The notes: a model not told the origin generated them from the letters alone. A stretch of 64,000 bases of DNA from Betaproteobacteria bacterium (GCA_016716425.1 JADJWJ010000020.1:372001-436000); one strand, 5' to 3'. Positions 35,580-45,248 are shown, counted from the stretch's first letter. A program made the numbers and translations.

Positions 35580-36385
35580 TCGCAGGTTCCCGGCGGAATC
35601 GCCTTCGCCTCGGCGGACTCCGGATAGCGGTTGCGCAACTGGGACACGTACGACGTCTCCGCCGGCGCGTCGCCCAGCTTGCGCTCGATGCACATGCCGA
35701 GGTAGAGGGCCTCGGGCGGCGGGGCCGGCTGCTGCAGCACGCGCCGCATCAGCGCGCGCGCCTCCTCCAGCTGCGCTTCGCGGTACTTGAGCAGCGCGAG
35801 GTTGTACGCGGCGTAGACGTTCGCGGGGTTGACCGCGAGCGCGCGCCGCAGGTACTCCTCGCCGCGCCGCGCCTCGCCGATCGCGATCGCGCACTTGCCG
35901 GCGTTGACGAGCGAGACGTCGGGCGTCCGGTACAGCGGATTGCGCACGGCGAGGTCGAACTCGGCGAGCGACTCCTTCGCGCGGCCGTGCGTGCACAGGT
36001 ACCAGCCCCAGTTCTGCCGGATCTCGGAGTCGTTGGGCGCGAGCGAGAGCGCCTTCTGGAAGTTCTGCTGCGCCTCGGCGTTCTGCCCGAGCACCGCGTA
36101 GACGAGGCCGTAGACGTTGTAGATCCGCGCGTTGGAGGCGTCGAGCTTGACCGCCTCGGCGAGCTCCTGCAGCGCGATTTCCATCTGTCCGCGCTCGTAG
36201 AAGCCGGCGGCGATCTCCGCGTGCAGCTGCGCGCGGTACGCGGGTGGCGCCTCCTGCAGCGGCGGCGGGGCGGGCGGCGCGGTCGGGACCTGCGGCGCTG
36301 CCGGCTTCGAAGGCGTCGACTCGCAGCCCGCGACGAGCGCGAGCGCCGTGATGAGCGGAATGGCGAAGAGGGCGGAGCGGCGCAT
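35576..36385 (-). CDS. pilW: Type IV pilus assembly lipoprotein PilW/PilF
   Basis: PilW (PilF) is a TPR lipoprotein that helps assemble the PilQ secretin. The 269-residue product has a lipobox LVAGC (Cys21), a Pro-rich linker, then at least five TPR repeats (residues 55-250, for example ARIYNVYGLVYAVLGQNAEA). The gene follows rlmN on the same strand and ends overlapping rodZ. No other pilus genes are present, which is normal for this locus. Confidence 0.9.
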   Translation of the reverse strand: MRRSALFAIPLITALALVAGCESTPSKPAAPQVPTAPPAPPPLQEAPPAYRAQLHAEIAAGFYERGQMEIALQELAEAVKLDASNARIYNVYGLVYAVLGQNAEAQQNFQKALSLAPNDSEIRQNWGWYLCTHGRAKESLAEFDLAVRNPLYRTPDVSLVNAGKCAIAIGEARRGEEYLRRALAVNPANVYAAYNLALLKYREAQLEEARALMRRVLQQPAPPPEALYLGMCIERKLGDAPAETSYVSQLRNRYPESAEAKAIPPGTCE

Positions 36386-36411
36386 GGGTGCGGGCGATCG
36401 GTGAAGGGGCG

Positions 36412-37521
36412 TCAGTGGACGGGGGCCGGCACGATGCGGGTCGCGAGGCGCCGCTTCGTGCGGTCCCGGACCTGCCCGGCCAGCTGGCCGCACGCGGCGT
36501 CGATGTCGTCGCCGCGCGTCTTGCGGATGGTCGCGACCAGGCCGGCCTCCTGCAGCGCCTGCTGGAACGCGACGATGCGCTCGCGCGGGGTCACCGCGAA
36601 CCCGGCGCCCGGGAACGGGTTGAACGGGATCAGGTTGAACTTGCACGGCACGTCGCGCGTGAGCGCGACCAGTTCGGCCGCGTGCCGCGGCTGGTCGTTG
36701 ACGCCGTCGAGCATCACGTACTCGAACGTGACGAAGTCGCGCGGCGCGGCCGGCAGGTAGCGCACACAGGCCGCCATCAGCTCGCGCAGCGGGTGCCTGC
36801 GGTTGATCGGCACCAGCCGGTCGCGCAGCTCGTCGTTGGGGGCGTGCAGCGAGACCGCGAGCGCGACCGGGCACGCGTCGCGCAGCCGGTCGATCAGCGG
36901 GACCAGGCCGGACGTCGACAGCGTGACGCGCCGCCGCGACAGACCGTACGCGTTGTCGTCGAGCATCAGCTGCAGCGCCGGCACCACGTGGTCGAAGTTG
37001 GCGAGCGGCTCGCCCATGCCCATCAGCACGACGTTGGTGATCGGCGGCCGGCCGTGCTCGACCCACGACCCCGTGACGCCATCGGCGAGCAGCGCACGAT
37101 TGGCGTGCCACAGCTGGCCGACGATCTCGGCGGTGGTCAGATTGCGGTTGAAGCCCTGCTTGCCGGTCGCGCAGAACGCGCAGTCGAGCGCGCACCCCGC
37201 CTGCGACGAAACGCACAGCGTGCCGCGGTCGTCTTCCGGGATGTAGACCGCCTCGACCGCGTTGCCGTTGCCCGCGTCGAGCAGCCACTTGCGCGTGCCG
37301 TCGGCGGACGTCGTGTCGCGGATCACCGTCGGCCCGCGCACCTGCGCCTCCGCGGCGAGTCGCTCGCGCAGTGGCTTCGCGAGGTCCGTCATCGCGCCCA
37401 CGTCGGCGACGAACCGCTGGTGGACCCAGCGCGACACCTGCCGCGCGCGAAACGGCTTCTCGCCACGTTCGGCGAAGAACGCGGCGAGCGCGGACGGCGC
37501 GAGGTCGAGGAGATTCGTCAT
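36412..37521 (-). CDS. rlmN: 23S rRNA/tRNA adenine-C2 methyltransferase RlmN
   Basis: RlmN is a radical-SAM enzyme that methylates A2503 of 23S rRNA and A37 of some tRNAs. The 369-residue protein has the cluster motif C-x3-C-x2-C at Cys110, Cys114 and Cys117 (CALDCAFCATGKQG), SAM-binding GMGEP, and the C-terminal methyl-carrying cysteine in DIDAACGQL. The start ATG at 37521 directly follows an inverted-repeat element in the ndk-rlmN gap. Confidence 0.96.
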   Translation of the reverse strand: MTNLLDLAPSALAAFFAERGEKPFRARQVSRWVHQRFVADVGAMTDLAKPLRERLAAEAQVRGPTVIRDTTSADGTRKWLLDAGNGNAVEAVYIPEDDRGTLCVSSQAGCALDCAFCATGKQGFNRNLTTAEIVGQLWHANRALLADGVTGSWVEHGRPPITNVVLMGMGEPLANFDHVVPALQLMLDDNAYGLSRRRVTLSTSGLVPLIDRLRDACPVALAVSLHAPNDELRDRLVPINRRHPLRELMAACVRYLPAAPRDFVTFEYVMLDGVNDQPRHAAELVALTRDVPCKFNLIPFNPFPGAGFAVTPRERIVAFQQALQEAGLVATIRKTRGDDIDAACGQLAGQVRDRTKRRLATRIVPAPVH

Positions 37522-37531
37522 GACGTGCCTG

Positions 37532-37604
37532 TTCACAAAGAGGCGCCGAGACGCAGAGAAACCAGGGCCGGCTTGTCCTCTGTGCCTCGGCGTCTCATTG
37601 TGAG
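37532..37604. repeat. Long inverted repeat, CACAAAGAG family, copy 2
   Basis: Ends TTCACAAAGAGGCGCCGAG and CTCGGCGTCTCATTGTGA pair as an imperfect long hairpin around a GGGCCGG core. It lies between ndk and rlmN and shares its ends with the copy at 22120-22187, while the interiors differ. No gene is present in this gap. Confidence 0.7.
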
Positions 37605-37613
37605 ACTTTCTCG

Positions 37614-38039
37614 TTACCGCGAATAGACCGCCAGCGCCGGGAAGAAGTAGGCGATCTCGACGCGCGCGGTCTCCGGCGCATCCGAGCCGTGGACCGCGTT
37701 GGCGTCGATGGACTGCGCGAAGTCGGCGCGGATGGTCCCCGGCGCGGCCTTCTTCGGGTCGGTGGCGCCCATCAGTTCGCGGTTCCTGGCGATGGCGTTT
37801 TCGCCTTCGAGCACCTGGATCATCACCGGCCCGGAAATCATGAAATCGACGAGGTCGCGGAAGAACGGCCGCTCGCGGTGCACCGCGTAGAAGCCCTCGG
37901 CCTCGGCCCGCGACAGCCACGCCATGCGGGCGGCAACGATCTTCAACCCCGCCTTCTCGAAGCGGGCGTAGATTTCCCCAATGACGTTCTTGGCGACGGC
38001 ATCTGGCTTGACGATGGAAAGCGTGCGTTCTACGGCCAT
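37614..38039 (-). CDS. ndk: Nucleoside diphosphate kinase
   Basis: Ndk equilibrates nucleoside di- and triphosphates through a phosphohistidine intermediate. The 141-residue protein has the catalytic His117 in NAVHGSD and the start signature ERTLSIVKPDAV. It is the promoter-proximal gene of the block that runs to purA. A strong extended -10 promoter lies about 40 bases upstream. Confidence 0.97.
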   Translation of the reverse strand: MAVERTLSIVKPDAVAKNVIGEIYARFEKAGLKIVAARMAWLSRAEAEGFYAVHRERPFFRDLVDFMISGPVMIQVLEGENAIARNRELMGATDPKKAAPGTIRADFAQSIDANAVHGSDAPETARVEIAYFFPALAVYSR

Positions 38040-38077
38040 TTCTCGACTCCGGCGAAATAAATGCGAATAAATTCAAA

Positions 38078-38086
38078 ATTATACCA
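38078..38086 (-). promoter_or_regulatory. Extended -10 promoter of ndk
   Basis: On the minus strand the sequence reads TGGTATAAT: a perfect TATAAT with the TGn extension, about 40 bases before the ndk ATG and followed by an AT-rich leader. This is probably the main promoter for the ndk-rlmN-pilW block. A 17-base palindrome lies immediately upstream at 38093-38109. Confidence 0.75.
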
Positions 38087-38092
38087 CGGCCG

Positions 38093-38109
38093 ACGCTGCG
38101 CCGCAGCGT
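38093..38109. promoter_or_regulatory. Palindrome over the ndk -35 region
   Basis: ACGCTGCGCCGCAGCGT is a perfect 8+1+8 palindrome placed 9-26 bases upstream of the extended -10, covering where a -35 would be. It could be an operator or simply structured DNA. No regulator is identified. Confidence 0.4.
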
Positions 38110-38131
38110 GCGTATCCGGCGCGCGTGAGGG

Positions 38132-38312
38132 GTGGCCGCGGCGGCGTCCGCGCAGGTGGATCCGGCCGAGCCGGTGGCACGGATGGTTCCGTTCGCCGCC
38201 CGCGGCCCCACCGACACGGTGGCGCGCACGCGGGCGGCAGGGATGGGCAAGGCGCTGCAGCGGACGGCCGTCGTCGCGAAGCTCTCCTGCGCCGGCGGCT
38301 CGGTCGCGCCGA
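38132..38312 (+). pseudogene. Remnant of a Bug/TctC-type receptor gene
   Basis: Frame starting GTG 38132 translates as a decayed N-terminal part of a Bug-family (tripartite tricarboxylate) binding protein: AEPVARMVPFAARGPTDTVA then GMGKALQRTAVVAKLSCAGG. Living Bug proteins read VVPFAAGGPTDTVAR...GQVVVENRPGAGG at the same places. Similarity ends at about 38312, with no further domain. The remnant is antisense to the neighbouring TRAP operon and about 60 codons long. The rest of the 38110-38433 gap has no gene other than a terminator. Confidence 0.7.
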
Positions 38313-38387
38313 CCAGGCGCCACGGCGCCCGCCGGCTGCACGCAGCCGCGCGCGCGCGCCGGCGCCACGACGCCGCCGCGCAAAAGC

Positions 38388-38413
38388 CAACGGGCCGCGC
38401 AGGCGGCCCGTTG
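38388..38413 (-). terminator. Terminator of the dctPQM operon
   Basis: Perfect 11-base arms CAACGGGCCGC and GCGGCCCGTTG enclose a four-base loop. On the minus strand it follows the dctM stop by about 20 bases and is followed by GCTTTTGC, a partial T-tract. Confidence 0.75.
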
Positions 38414-38433
38414 CACTCCGGCATGCGGGGGGG

Positions 38434-39723
38434 TCAGGTCGCGGCGCCCATCAGCACCGCCGGCAGCCATGTCGAGATGATCGGCACGTACGTGATCAGG
38501 AGCAGGTACAGGAGCATCACCAGGATCCACGGCAGGCAGGCCTTGGTCGTGTCGGTGAGGCCCAGCCCCGAGATCCCGGACGCAACGTAGAGATTCAAGC
38601 CCACGGGCGGCGAGATCATGCCGATTTCCATGTTGACGACCATGATGATCCCGAAGTGGATCGGGTCGATGCCGAGCTTCATCGCGACCGGGAACAGCAG
38701 CGGGGCGGTGATGAGCAGGATCGAGGAGGGCTCCATGAAGTTGCCGGCGACCAGCAGCAGGATGTTGACGACGACCAGGAACATCCATGGCGACAGGCCC
38801 ATCGCGTTGATCCACGCCGACAGGTCCTGCGGGATCTGCTCGGACGTCAGCAGGAACGAGAACAGCACGGCGTTGGTGATGATGTACAGGATCATCGCCG
38901 ACAGGTTCGCGCTGTCGAGCAGCACCTTCGGCACCTGCTTCAGCGTCAGGTCCTTGTAGACGAACACCGCCACGAAGAACGCGTACATCGCGCTCATCGC
39001 GGCGGCCTCGGTGGGCGTGAAGAGGCCGGCGTAGATGCCGCCGATCACGACGACGATCAGGAACAGCCCCCAGAAGCTCTCGCGGAACGCCGCCAGCATC
39101 TCCTTGAAGCTCGCCAACGGCATCCGCGGGTAGTTGCGCTTCTTCGCGACCAGCCAGGTCACCAGCATCAGCAGCAACGCGAGCAGGACGCCGGGAATGA
39201 TGCCGGCGATGAACAGCCGCCCGATCGACGAGTTGGTCGACACCGCGTAGATCACCATCACGATCGACGGCGGGATCAGGATGCCGAGCGAGCCCGACGT
39301 GCCGATGACGCCGACGCCGAACTTCATCGGGTAGCCCTGCTTGACCATCGCCGGCAGCAGGATCGACCCGATGGCGACGACGGTCGCCGGCGAGGAGCCC
39401 GACACCGCCGCGAACAGCGCGCAGGCGAGCACGCCGCCCAACGCGAGCCCGCCGTGCCAGTGGCCGACGATCGCGGTGGCGAAGCGGATCATCCGCTTGG
39501 CCACGCCGCCGTGCGTCAGGAAGTTGCCGGCGAGGATGAAGAACGGGATCGCCATGATCTCGAACTTCTCGATGCCGGTGAAGAGCTTCAGCGCCACCGA
39601 CTCCAGCGGCACCTGCGTCATCGTGAACAGGAACGTGAGCACCGTGAGGCCGAGCGCGATCGAGATCGGCATCCCGGTGATCATCAGCGCGCACAGCAGG
39701 CCGAAGATGACGACGCCGGTCAT
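38434..39723 (-). CDS. dctM: TRAP transporter large permease DctM
   Basis: DctM is the 12-helix ion-coupled permease of a tripartite ATP-independent periplasmic transporter. The 429-residue protein is hydrophobic throughout and carries the family signatures AAVSGSSPATVVAIG (residues about 105-120) and ILIPPSIVMVIYA. It is the last gene of the dctPQM operon, 37 bases after dctQ. The substrate is likely a dicarboxylate or related acid; the type of binding protein does not settle this. Confidence 0.95.
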   Translation of the reverse strand: MTGVVIFGLLCALMITGMPISIALGLTVLTFLFTMTQVPLESVALKLFTGIEKFEIMAIPFFILAGNFLTHGGVAKRMIRFATAIVGHWHGGLALGGVLACALFAAVSGSSPATVVAIGSILLPAMVKQGYPMKFGVGVIGTSGSLGILIPPSIVMVIYAVSTNSSIGRLFIAGIIPGVLLALLLMLVTWLVAKKRNYPRMPLASFKEMLAAFRESFWGLFLIVVVIGGIYAGLFTPTEAAAMSAMYAFFVAVFVYKDLTLKQVPKVLLDSANLSAMILYIITNAVLFSFLLTSEQIPQDLSAWINAMGLSPWMFLVVVNILLLVAGNFMEPSSILLITAPLLFPVAMKLGIDPIHFGIIMVVNMEIGMISPPVGLNLYVASGISGLGLTDTTKACLPWILVMLLYLLLITYVPIISTWLPAVLMGAAT

Positions 39724-39760
39724 GGTGCGCTCCCCGGCATCCCGGCCGCCTGTCGCGCGC

Positions 39761-40378
39761 TCATGGCTGGCTCCCGGGCTTCACGTCCTGCGGGTGCAGG
39801 TCCGAGGGCATCGTCGCCCACTCGACCTCGGCTTCCTTGTCCAGGCCCTCGACGTGGCCGTGGTCGGCGTGCGGCAGGTGCCCGGTCTTGTGGAAGTTCC
39901 ACGCGACCTGCAGGAACCGGTAGCACATCAGGTACGAGCCCAGCGGGATGCACGCGTAGACCAGCCACTTCGGCAGCTCGAGGTCGGCCGACACCTGGTC
40001 GGTGTGCATGAGCTCCCAGACGAAGTGCGCGCCGAACGTGCCGATGATGCCGGTGAACAGCGCCCCGGCGAGCAGCCCGAAGATGACGAACCAGCCGCGC
40101 TTGCGGTCGGACAGCGCGTTGATCATCACGTCCACGCCGACGTGGATGCCGGTGCGCACGCCGTAGGCCGCGCCGAACTTGGCCATCCACACGAACATGA
40201 AGATGCACAGCTCCTGCGCCCAGGAGAAGTCGAGCTTGAGCAGCGCGTCCTGCAGGCCGCCGGACGCGAAGCCGGTCGCGTAGCGGTGGACGACGGCGAA
40301 GAAGATGATGACCGTCGCCGCGCCGATCAGGAACGTGATGAGCCACTCCTCGAGGTGGTCGAGGAAACGATTGACCAT
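39761..40378 (-). CDS. dctQ: TRAP transporter small permease DctQ
   Basis: DctQ is the four-helix small membrane subunit that pairs with DctM. The 205-residue protein shows the DctQ pattern: a leading cytoplasmic segment (LDHLEEWLITFLIGAAT), four hydrophobic spans and the SWAQELCIFMFVWMAKFGAA signature. The C-terminus carries a polar His/Asp tail. It follows dctP after 82 bases. Confidence 0.93.
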   Translation of the reverse strand: MVNRFLDHLEEWLITFLIGAATVIIFFAVVHRYATGFASGGLQDALLKLDFSWAQELCIFMFVWMAKFGAAYGVRTGIHVGVDVMINALSDRKRGWFVIFGLLAGALFTGIIGTFGAHFVWELMHTDQVSADLELPKWLVYACIPLGSYLMCYRFLQVAWNFHKTGHLPHADHGHVEGLDKEAEVEWATMPSDLHPQDVKPGSQP

Positions 40379-40460
40379 CGCGAAAGCCTCCTCCCGGTCG
40401 GACTGCGGACAGCAGAGCGCCCGCGCGGGGCGCGGGCACCCTCGTTGCGAACGGCGCGCG

Positions 40461-41474
40461 TCAGTCGGGCTTGAACCCGGTTTCCGTGTAGACCGACTGG
40501 ATCGTGTCCTTGCCGATCCGGCCTTCCATGTCCTTGTGCACCGGCACGAGCGCCTTCTTCCACGCGGCGCGCTCCGCCGGGGTCAGCGCTATCACCTGCG
40601 ACTTGCCCGACGCCTTCACCTTCTCCAGCGCTCCGTCGTTCTCCTCCTTGGCGATCTGGTTGGCGTACTTGGTCGCGTCGACCATTGCGCGCTCGAGTCC
40701 GGCGCGGACGTCGGCCGGCAGGCCGTCCCAGAACTTCTTGTTGGTGATCACCGCGTAGCCGAGGTAGCCGTGGTTGGTCACCGAGACGTGCTTCTGCACC
40801 TCGTGCATCTTCTGCGTGTAGAGGTTCGACGGCGGGTTCTCGGTGCCGTCGACGACGCCGGTCTGCAGCGCCTGGTAGACCTCGGAGAAGGCCATCGTCT
40901 GCGGCAGCGCGCCCAACGCCTTCATCTGCGCGGAGAGCACCTGCGAGGACTGGATGCGCATCTTCTGGCCCTTGGCGTCGGCCGGCGTCTTGATCGGCTT
41001 GTTCGAGCTCATGATCTTGAAGCCGTTGTCCCAGTACGCGAGACCGACGATGCCCTTGCTCTCGAGCTTCTTGAACAGCGCCTTGCCGGCGGGCCCTTCG
41101 GTGACCTTGTGCAGCTCGGCGTAGTCGTCGAACATGTACGGCAGGTCGAACACCTCGAACTCGCGCACGCCCAGCGGGCCGAACTTCGCGAGCGAGGGCG
41201 CCAGCAGCTGGACGGAGCCCAGCGACAGCGCCTCCATCTCCTCGCCGTCCTTGTACAGCGTCGAATTCGGATAGACCTCGACCTTGACCTTGCCGGGCAG
41301 GTACTTCTCGGCCAGCTCCTTGAACTTCTCGGCGCCCTTGCCCTTCGGCGTGTCGGCGGCGACCACATGGCTGAACTTGACGACGATGGGCTGCTGCGCG
41401 AGCGCGCTGCCCGTGGCGAGCATGCAGGCGGCGATGGCCGCTGCGAGCGCGCCGGCGACGTGACTGAACTTCAT
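40461..41474 (-). CDS. dctP: TRAP transporter substrate-binding protein DctP
   Basis: DctP is the periplasmic receptor of the TRAP system. The 337-residue protein has a signal peptide (cleavage after about residue 26, ALA-QQ), then the DctP fold. The substrate-contact Arg lies in the family segment QKMRIQSSQ, and the GVVDGTENPPSN motif is characteristic of the C4-dicarboxylate group. A GAGGAGGG ribosome site precedes the ATG. It heads the dctPQM operon. Confidence 0.95.
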   Translation of the reverse strand: MKFSHVAGALAAAIAACMLATGSALAQQPIVVKFSHVVAADTPKGKGAEKFKELAEKYLPGKVKVEVYPNSTLYKDGEEMEALSLGSVQLLAPSLAKFGPLGVREFEVFDLPYMFDDYAELHKVTEGPAGKALFKKLESKGIVGLAYWDNGFKIMSSNKPIKTPADAKGQKMRIQSSQVLSAQMKALGALPQTMAFSEVYQALQTGVVDGTENPPSNLYTQKMHEVQKHVSVTNHGYLGYAVITNKKFWDGLPADVRAGLERAMVDATKYANQIAKEENDGALEKVKASGKSQVIALTPAERAAWKKALVPVHKDMEGRIGKDTIQSVYTETGFKPD

Positions 41475-41569
41475 GTTCCCTCCTCGAACGTGGGTTCCGA
41501 TGCCTGCGCCGCGGTGCCCGGACCCGGTGCCCGCTTCGGCGGTCGCAGACTGACCTTACTGCGCGGCAT

Positions 41570-41575
41570 TGTCAA
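41570..41575 (-). promoter_or_regulatory. -35 element upstream of dctP
   Basis: A perfect TTGACA is present on the minus strand 96 bases before the dctP start. No good -10 is found 16-18 bases downstream, so the promoter may depend on an activator such as a DctD-type or other dicarboxylate regulator; none is encoded nearby. Confidence 0.4.
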
Positions 41576-41605
41576 CTCTGGTCCGCCGGGCAAGTTTGCG
41601 TTCGG

Positions 41606-42949
41606 TCAAAGCGGGGTCGGATGCCACGCGACGGTGATGCCCGGGCGGCCGGGGGGGGCGGCGAATGCGGCGTCGACGCCGATGCCGGGTACCATGGCCA
41701 GCGCGTCGCCGCACCAGACGAGCGGCAGCCCGCGGCGCTCCCACGGTGGCAGGCCCGCTTCCTGCAGCAGCGACTTCAGCGCCCGTTTCGGCCGCCCGGC
41801 GGCGAGTTGCAGGCGCTCGCCGCCGATCCGCAGCCGAACCCGGACCGGCGCCGCGTCGGCGCGCGCCGGGTCGAGCCCGGCCCCCACCGCGCGCGCGAAC
41901 GCCAGCCGGCCGTGCGGCAGCGCCAACTCCGGCTCCCCGCGCCACCGGACCTCGAAGGCAGGCGGCGGCGCGCCGTGCACGACGACGCGGCCGCGATGGA
42001 CGCCGAACGCCACGCCGGCGTGCGCGAGCGTCACGTTCGCGTCGCCGCGCGCCGTGGCGAGCTGGGCGAGCATCGCGGCGAGCCGCGCCTCCGACGGCGC
42101 GGGCAGCCCGTGCTGCCGCACGAACCAGCGCAGCAGGTTGCGCGCGCGATGCGGCGGCAGCACCGCGAGCGCCGTGCGGTCGAGCGATCCGCGATCCCCG
42201 TACGTGGCCGCGTCGAGCGCGGCCAGGTCGTCGGCGAGCCGCGCGGCGTCGGCCTGGTGCCGCGCCGCGCGCGCGAGCGTGGCCGGCGCGTGCGCCACGA
42301 CCCGAACCAGCGCCGGCAGGACGACGTCGCGCACGGCGTTGCGCAGGTGCCGGTGCGCGGCGTTGCTCTCGTCGTCGACCCACGCGAGTCCCGCCGCCGA
42401 CGCGTACGCATCGATCGCCGCGCGCGGGATGTCGAGCAGCGGCCGCACGAACGTCACGCCGTGCGGATCGGTCCGTGCCGCGGCCATGCCGGCCAAGCCG
42501 TGCGGCCCGGCCCCGCGCAGGAGTTGCAGCAGCAGCGTTTCCGCCTGGTCGTCGCGGTGGTGCGCGAGGGCGACGTGGCCGATGCCCGCCGCGATCGCGG
42601 CGTCGGCCAGCGCCGCGTAGCGGAGGCGCCGCGCCTCCGCTTCCACGCCCGCTTGCGGCGTGCGCGGCACGGTGACGGCGCGCGATTCGAACGGCACGCC
42701 GCGCGCCGCGCACAGGTCGGCGCAAAACCGCTGCCAGCGGTCGGCGTTCGGGGACAGGCCGTGGTGCACGTGCAGCGCCGCGAGCCGGTGACCGCGCGGC
42801 GGCGCGACGTGCAGTAGCACGTCGAGCAGCACGACCGAGTCGCGGCCGCCGGACAGCGCGACCGCCACCGCCTCGCCGGGGGCGACGTGCGCTGCAAGCG
42901 CGCGCGCCGCGGCCGCGCGCAGGTCGGCAGTAGCGTCGGCGTGGCGCAT
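41606..42949 (-). CDS. tilS: tRNA(Ile)-lysidine synthetase TilS
   Basis: TilS converts C34 of tRNA-Ile(CAU) to lysidine. The 447-residue N-type ATP pyrophosphatase has the P-loop SGGRDS (residues 33-38), the LAHHRDDQAET motif and the C-terminal substrate-binding domains. The third P-loop residue is Arg rather than the common Lys, Val or Pro, a tolerated position. It starts at ATG 42949, 32 bases after accA, in the same direction. Confidence 0.94.
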   Translation of the reverse strand: MRHADATADLRAAAARALAAHVAPGEAVAVALSGGRDSVVLLDVLLHVAPPRGHRLAALHVHHGLSPNADRWQRFCADLCAARGVPFESRAVTVPRTPQAGVEAEARRLRYAALADAAIAAGIGHVALAHHRDDQAETLLLQLLRGAGPHGLAGMAAARTDPHGVTFVRPLLDIPRAAIDAYASAAGLAWVDDESNAAHRHLRNAVRDVVLPALVRVVAHAPATLARAARHQADAARLADDLAALDAATYGDRGSLDRTALAVLPPHRARNLLRWFVRQHGLPAPSEARLAAMLAQLATARGDANVTLAHAGVAFGVHRGRVVVHGAPPPAFEVRWRGEPELALPHGRLAFARAVGAGLDPARADAAPVRVRLRIGGERLQLAAGRPKRALKSLLQEAGLPPWERRGLPLVWCGDALAMVPGIGVDAAFAAPPGRPGITVAWHPTPL

Positions 42950-42981
42950 CGCTTCGCTGCCGCCGGCCTTCCGCCGCGCAC

Positions 42982-43950
<969 letters not shown>

Positions 43951-43980
43951 CGCGGTGCCTGCCTGGCCGTGGAATGACCC

Positions 43981-43989
43981 ATCATACCA
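43981..43989 (-). promoter_or_regulatory. Extended -10 promoter of accA
   Basis: The minus strand reads TGGTATGAT: TGn plus TATGAT (5 of 6), about 31 bases before the accA ATG. No strong -35 is seen. This would drive accA-tilS. Confidence 0.6.
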
Positions 43990-44039
43990 ACGACGCGGTC
44001 GGAGTGCCGCGGATCGAGGCGTCGGGGACCGCGGGCGCC

Positions 44040-44448
44040 CCTCACCCCGGCTCTCTCCCCACTGCGCGGGGCGAGGAACGGATATCCGCGGCGCCTGCGC
44101 GAAGTGCCCTCCCGCTCCCCGGGACGGGGAGCGGGTCGGGGTGAGACGCACGCGCGCACCGCACGCGCTTCGCCGAAGGCTGTCAGCGCGCATGCGCGCG
44201 CCACTGAGCTGGGAGCATAGCGACCTGCGATCGGTGTGCCTCGTGGCTCATGCTACGCGGAAGGCGTGGCGGCGCGAGCAGCCGGCGAGGGGCCCCGCGA
44301 AGCGGGGATCGACGGCAAGTGCGAGTCGACGCGGCGAGGCGACGCGCTGGCGTCGCACGTCGGCGCGCGAGTCCAAGGAGCCGAGGGCCGCCCGGAGCTT
44401 TTCGCGCTGACTTCGATCGTAAACAATTCGCGCAGCGATTTGTTTACG
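44040..44448 (-). repeat. Hairpin-plus-tail repeat, copy B (3' of TSUP gene)
   Basis: The hairpin has 14-base arms CGTAAACAATTCGC (44418-44431) and GCGATTTGTTTACG (44435-44448), one mismatch and a three-base loop; the TSUP stop codon lies inside it. On the minus strand the tail GAAGTCAGCGCGAAAAGCTC and CGGGCGGCC follows, then about 200 bases without a gene, then GCCTTCCGCGTAGCA shared with the copy near 59281. It ends in REP-like palindromes (44040-44144). The interior between tail and second block is unique to this copy. Confidence 0.7.
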
Positions 44449-45217
44449 CCACCGCGTCATAGATGAGCTTGAGGCCGGTGGCGAGGAGGAGCGCGTAACT
44501 GACGTTGAGGAACGCCGTCTGCGACATCCGCCGGTGGATCCACACGCCGAGCCAGATGCCGAGCGGCGCGAGCGGGGAGAACAGGAGCGCGGTGGCCAGG
44601 TTGCCGACGTTGAGCTGCCCGACGAAGTAGTACGGCACGAGCTTGACGTAGTTGACGACGAGGAAGAACACGGCCGACGTGCCGACGAAGAGCGTCTTGT
44701 CGACCTTCTGCGCGAGCATGTAGACGGCGAACGGGGGGCCGCCGGCGTGGGCGAGCGTGCTCGTGAAGCCGGACAGCCCGCCCCAGAACGCGCCGGCGAC
44801 GCGGCCCGGCGGACCGCGCCGGGCGGCCAGGCGGTTGGCCAGCCGCTCGGTCAGCTTGCCCCACTGGTTGAGCGCGAAGGTGACGGCGATGAGCCCGAGC
44901 AGCAGCCGGATCGCGTTGACCGGCAGCAGTCCGAACGCGAGGCCGCCCGCCGCGATGCCGACGAGCGCGCCCGGGAGCATGACCGCGAGGTGCTCCCGCG
45001 ACCACCGCTTCCGGTACGCGTGCACGCCGAAGATGTCCATCGCGCACAGGATCGGCAGCATGATCCCGGCCGCTACGGGCGGGGCGATGAACATCGACAT
45101 CAGCGGCACGGCGAGGCCGCCCGCGCCCTGGCCGAAGCCGCCCTTCGAGACGCCGGTGATCAGGATCGCGAGGACCGCGACCGGGTAGAAGCCGAGCGGA
45201 AAGTCCGGAAGCGCCAT
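44444..45217 (-). CDS. TSUP-family membrane permease
   Basis: The 257-residue protein has about eight predicted helices and the two TSUP (TauE/SafE) repeat signatures: GGFGQGAGGLAVPL near residue 27 and the later GGLSGFTSTLAHAGGPPFAVY. Family members export or import sulfoacetate, sulfite or other anions; the substrate here is unknown. The start is ATG 45217; the frame is open upstream, but that region is Arg/Pro-rich. The TAA stop lies inside a strong hairpin. Confidence 0.9.
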   Translation of the reverse strand: MALPDFPLGFYPVAVLAILITGVSKGGFGQGAGGLAVPLMSMFIAPPVAAGIMLPILCAMDIFGVHAYRKRWSREHLAVMLPGALVGIAAGGLAFGLLPVNAIRLLLGLIAVTFALNQWGKLTERLANRLAARRGPPGRVAGAFWGGLSGFTSTLAHAGGPPFAVYMLAQKVDKTLFVGTSAVFFLVVNYVKLVPYYFVGQLNVGNLATALLFSPLAPLGIWLGVWIHRRMSQTAFLNVSYALLLATGLKLIYDAVA

Positions 45218-45248
45218 CACGGTCGCGCGCGCCGCGGAGTGGTTTCCG

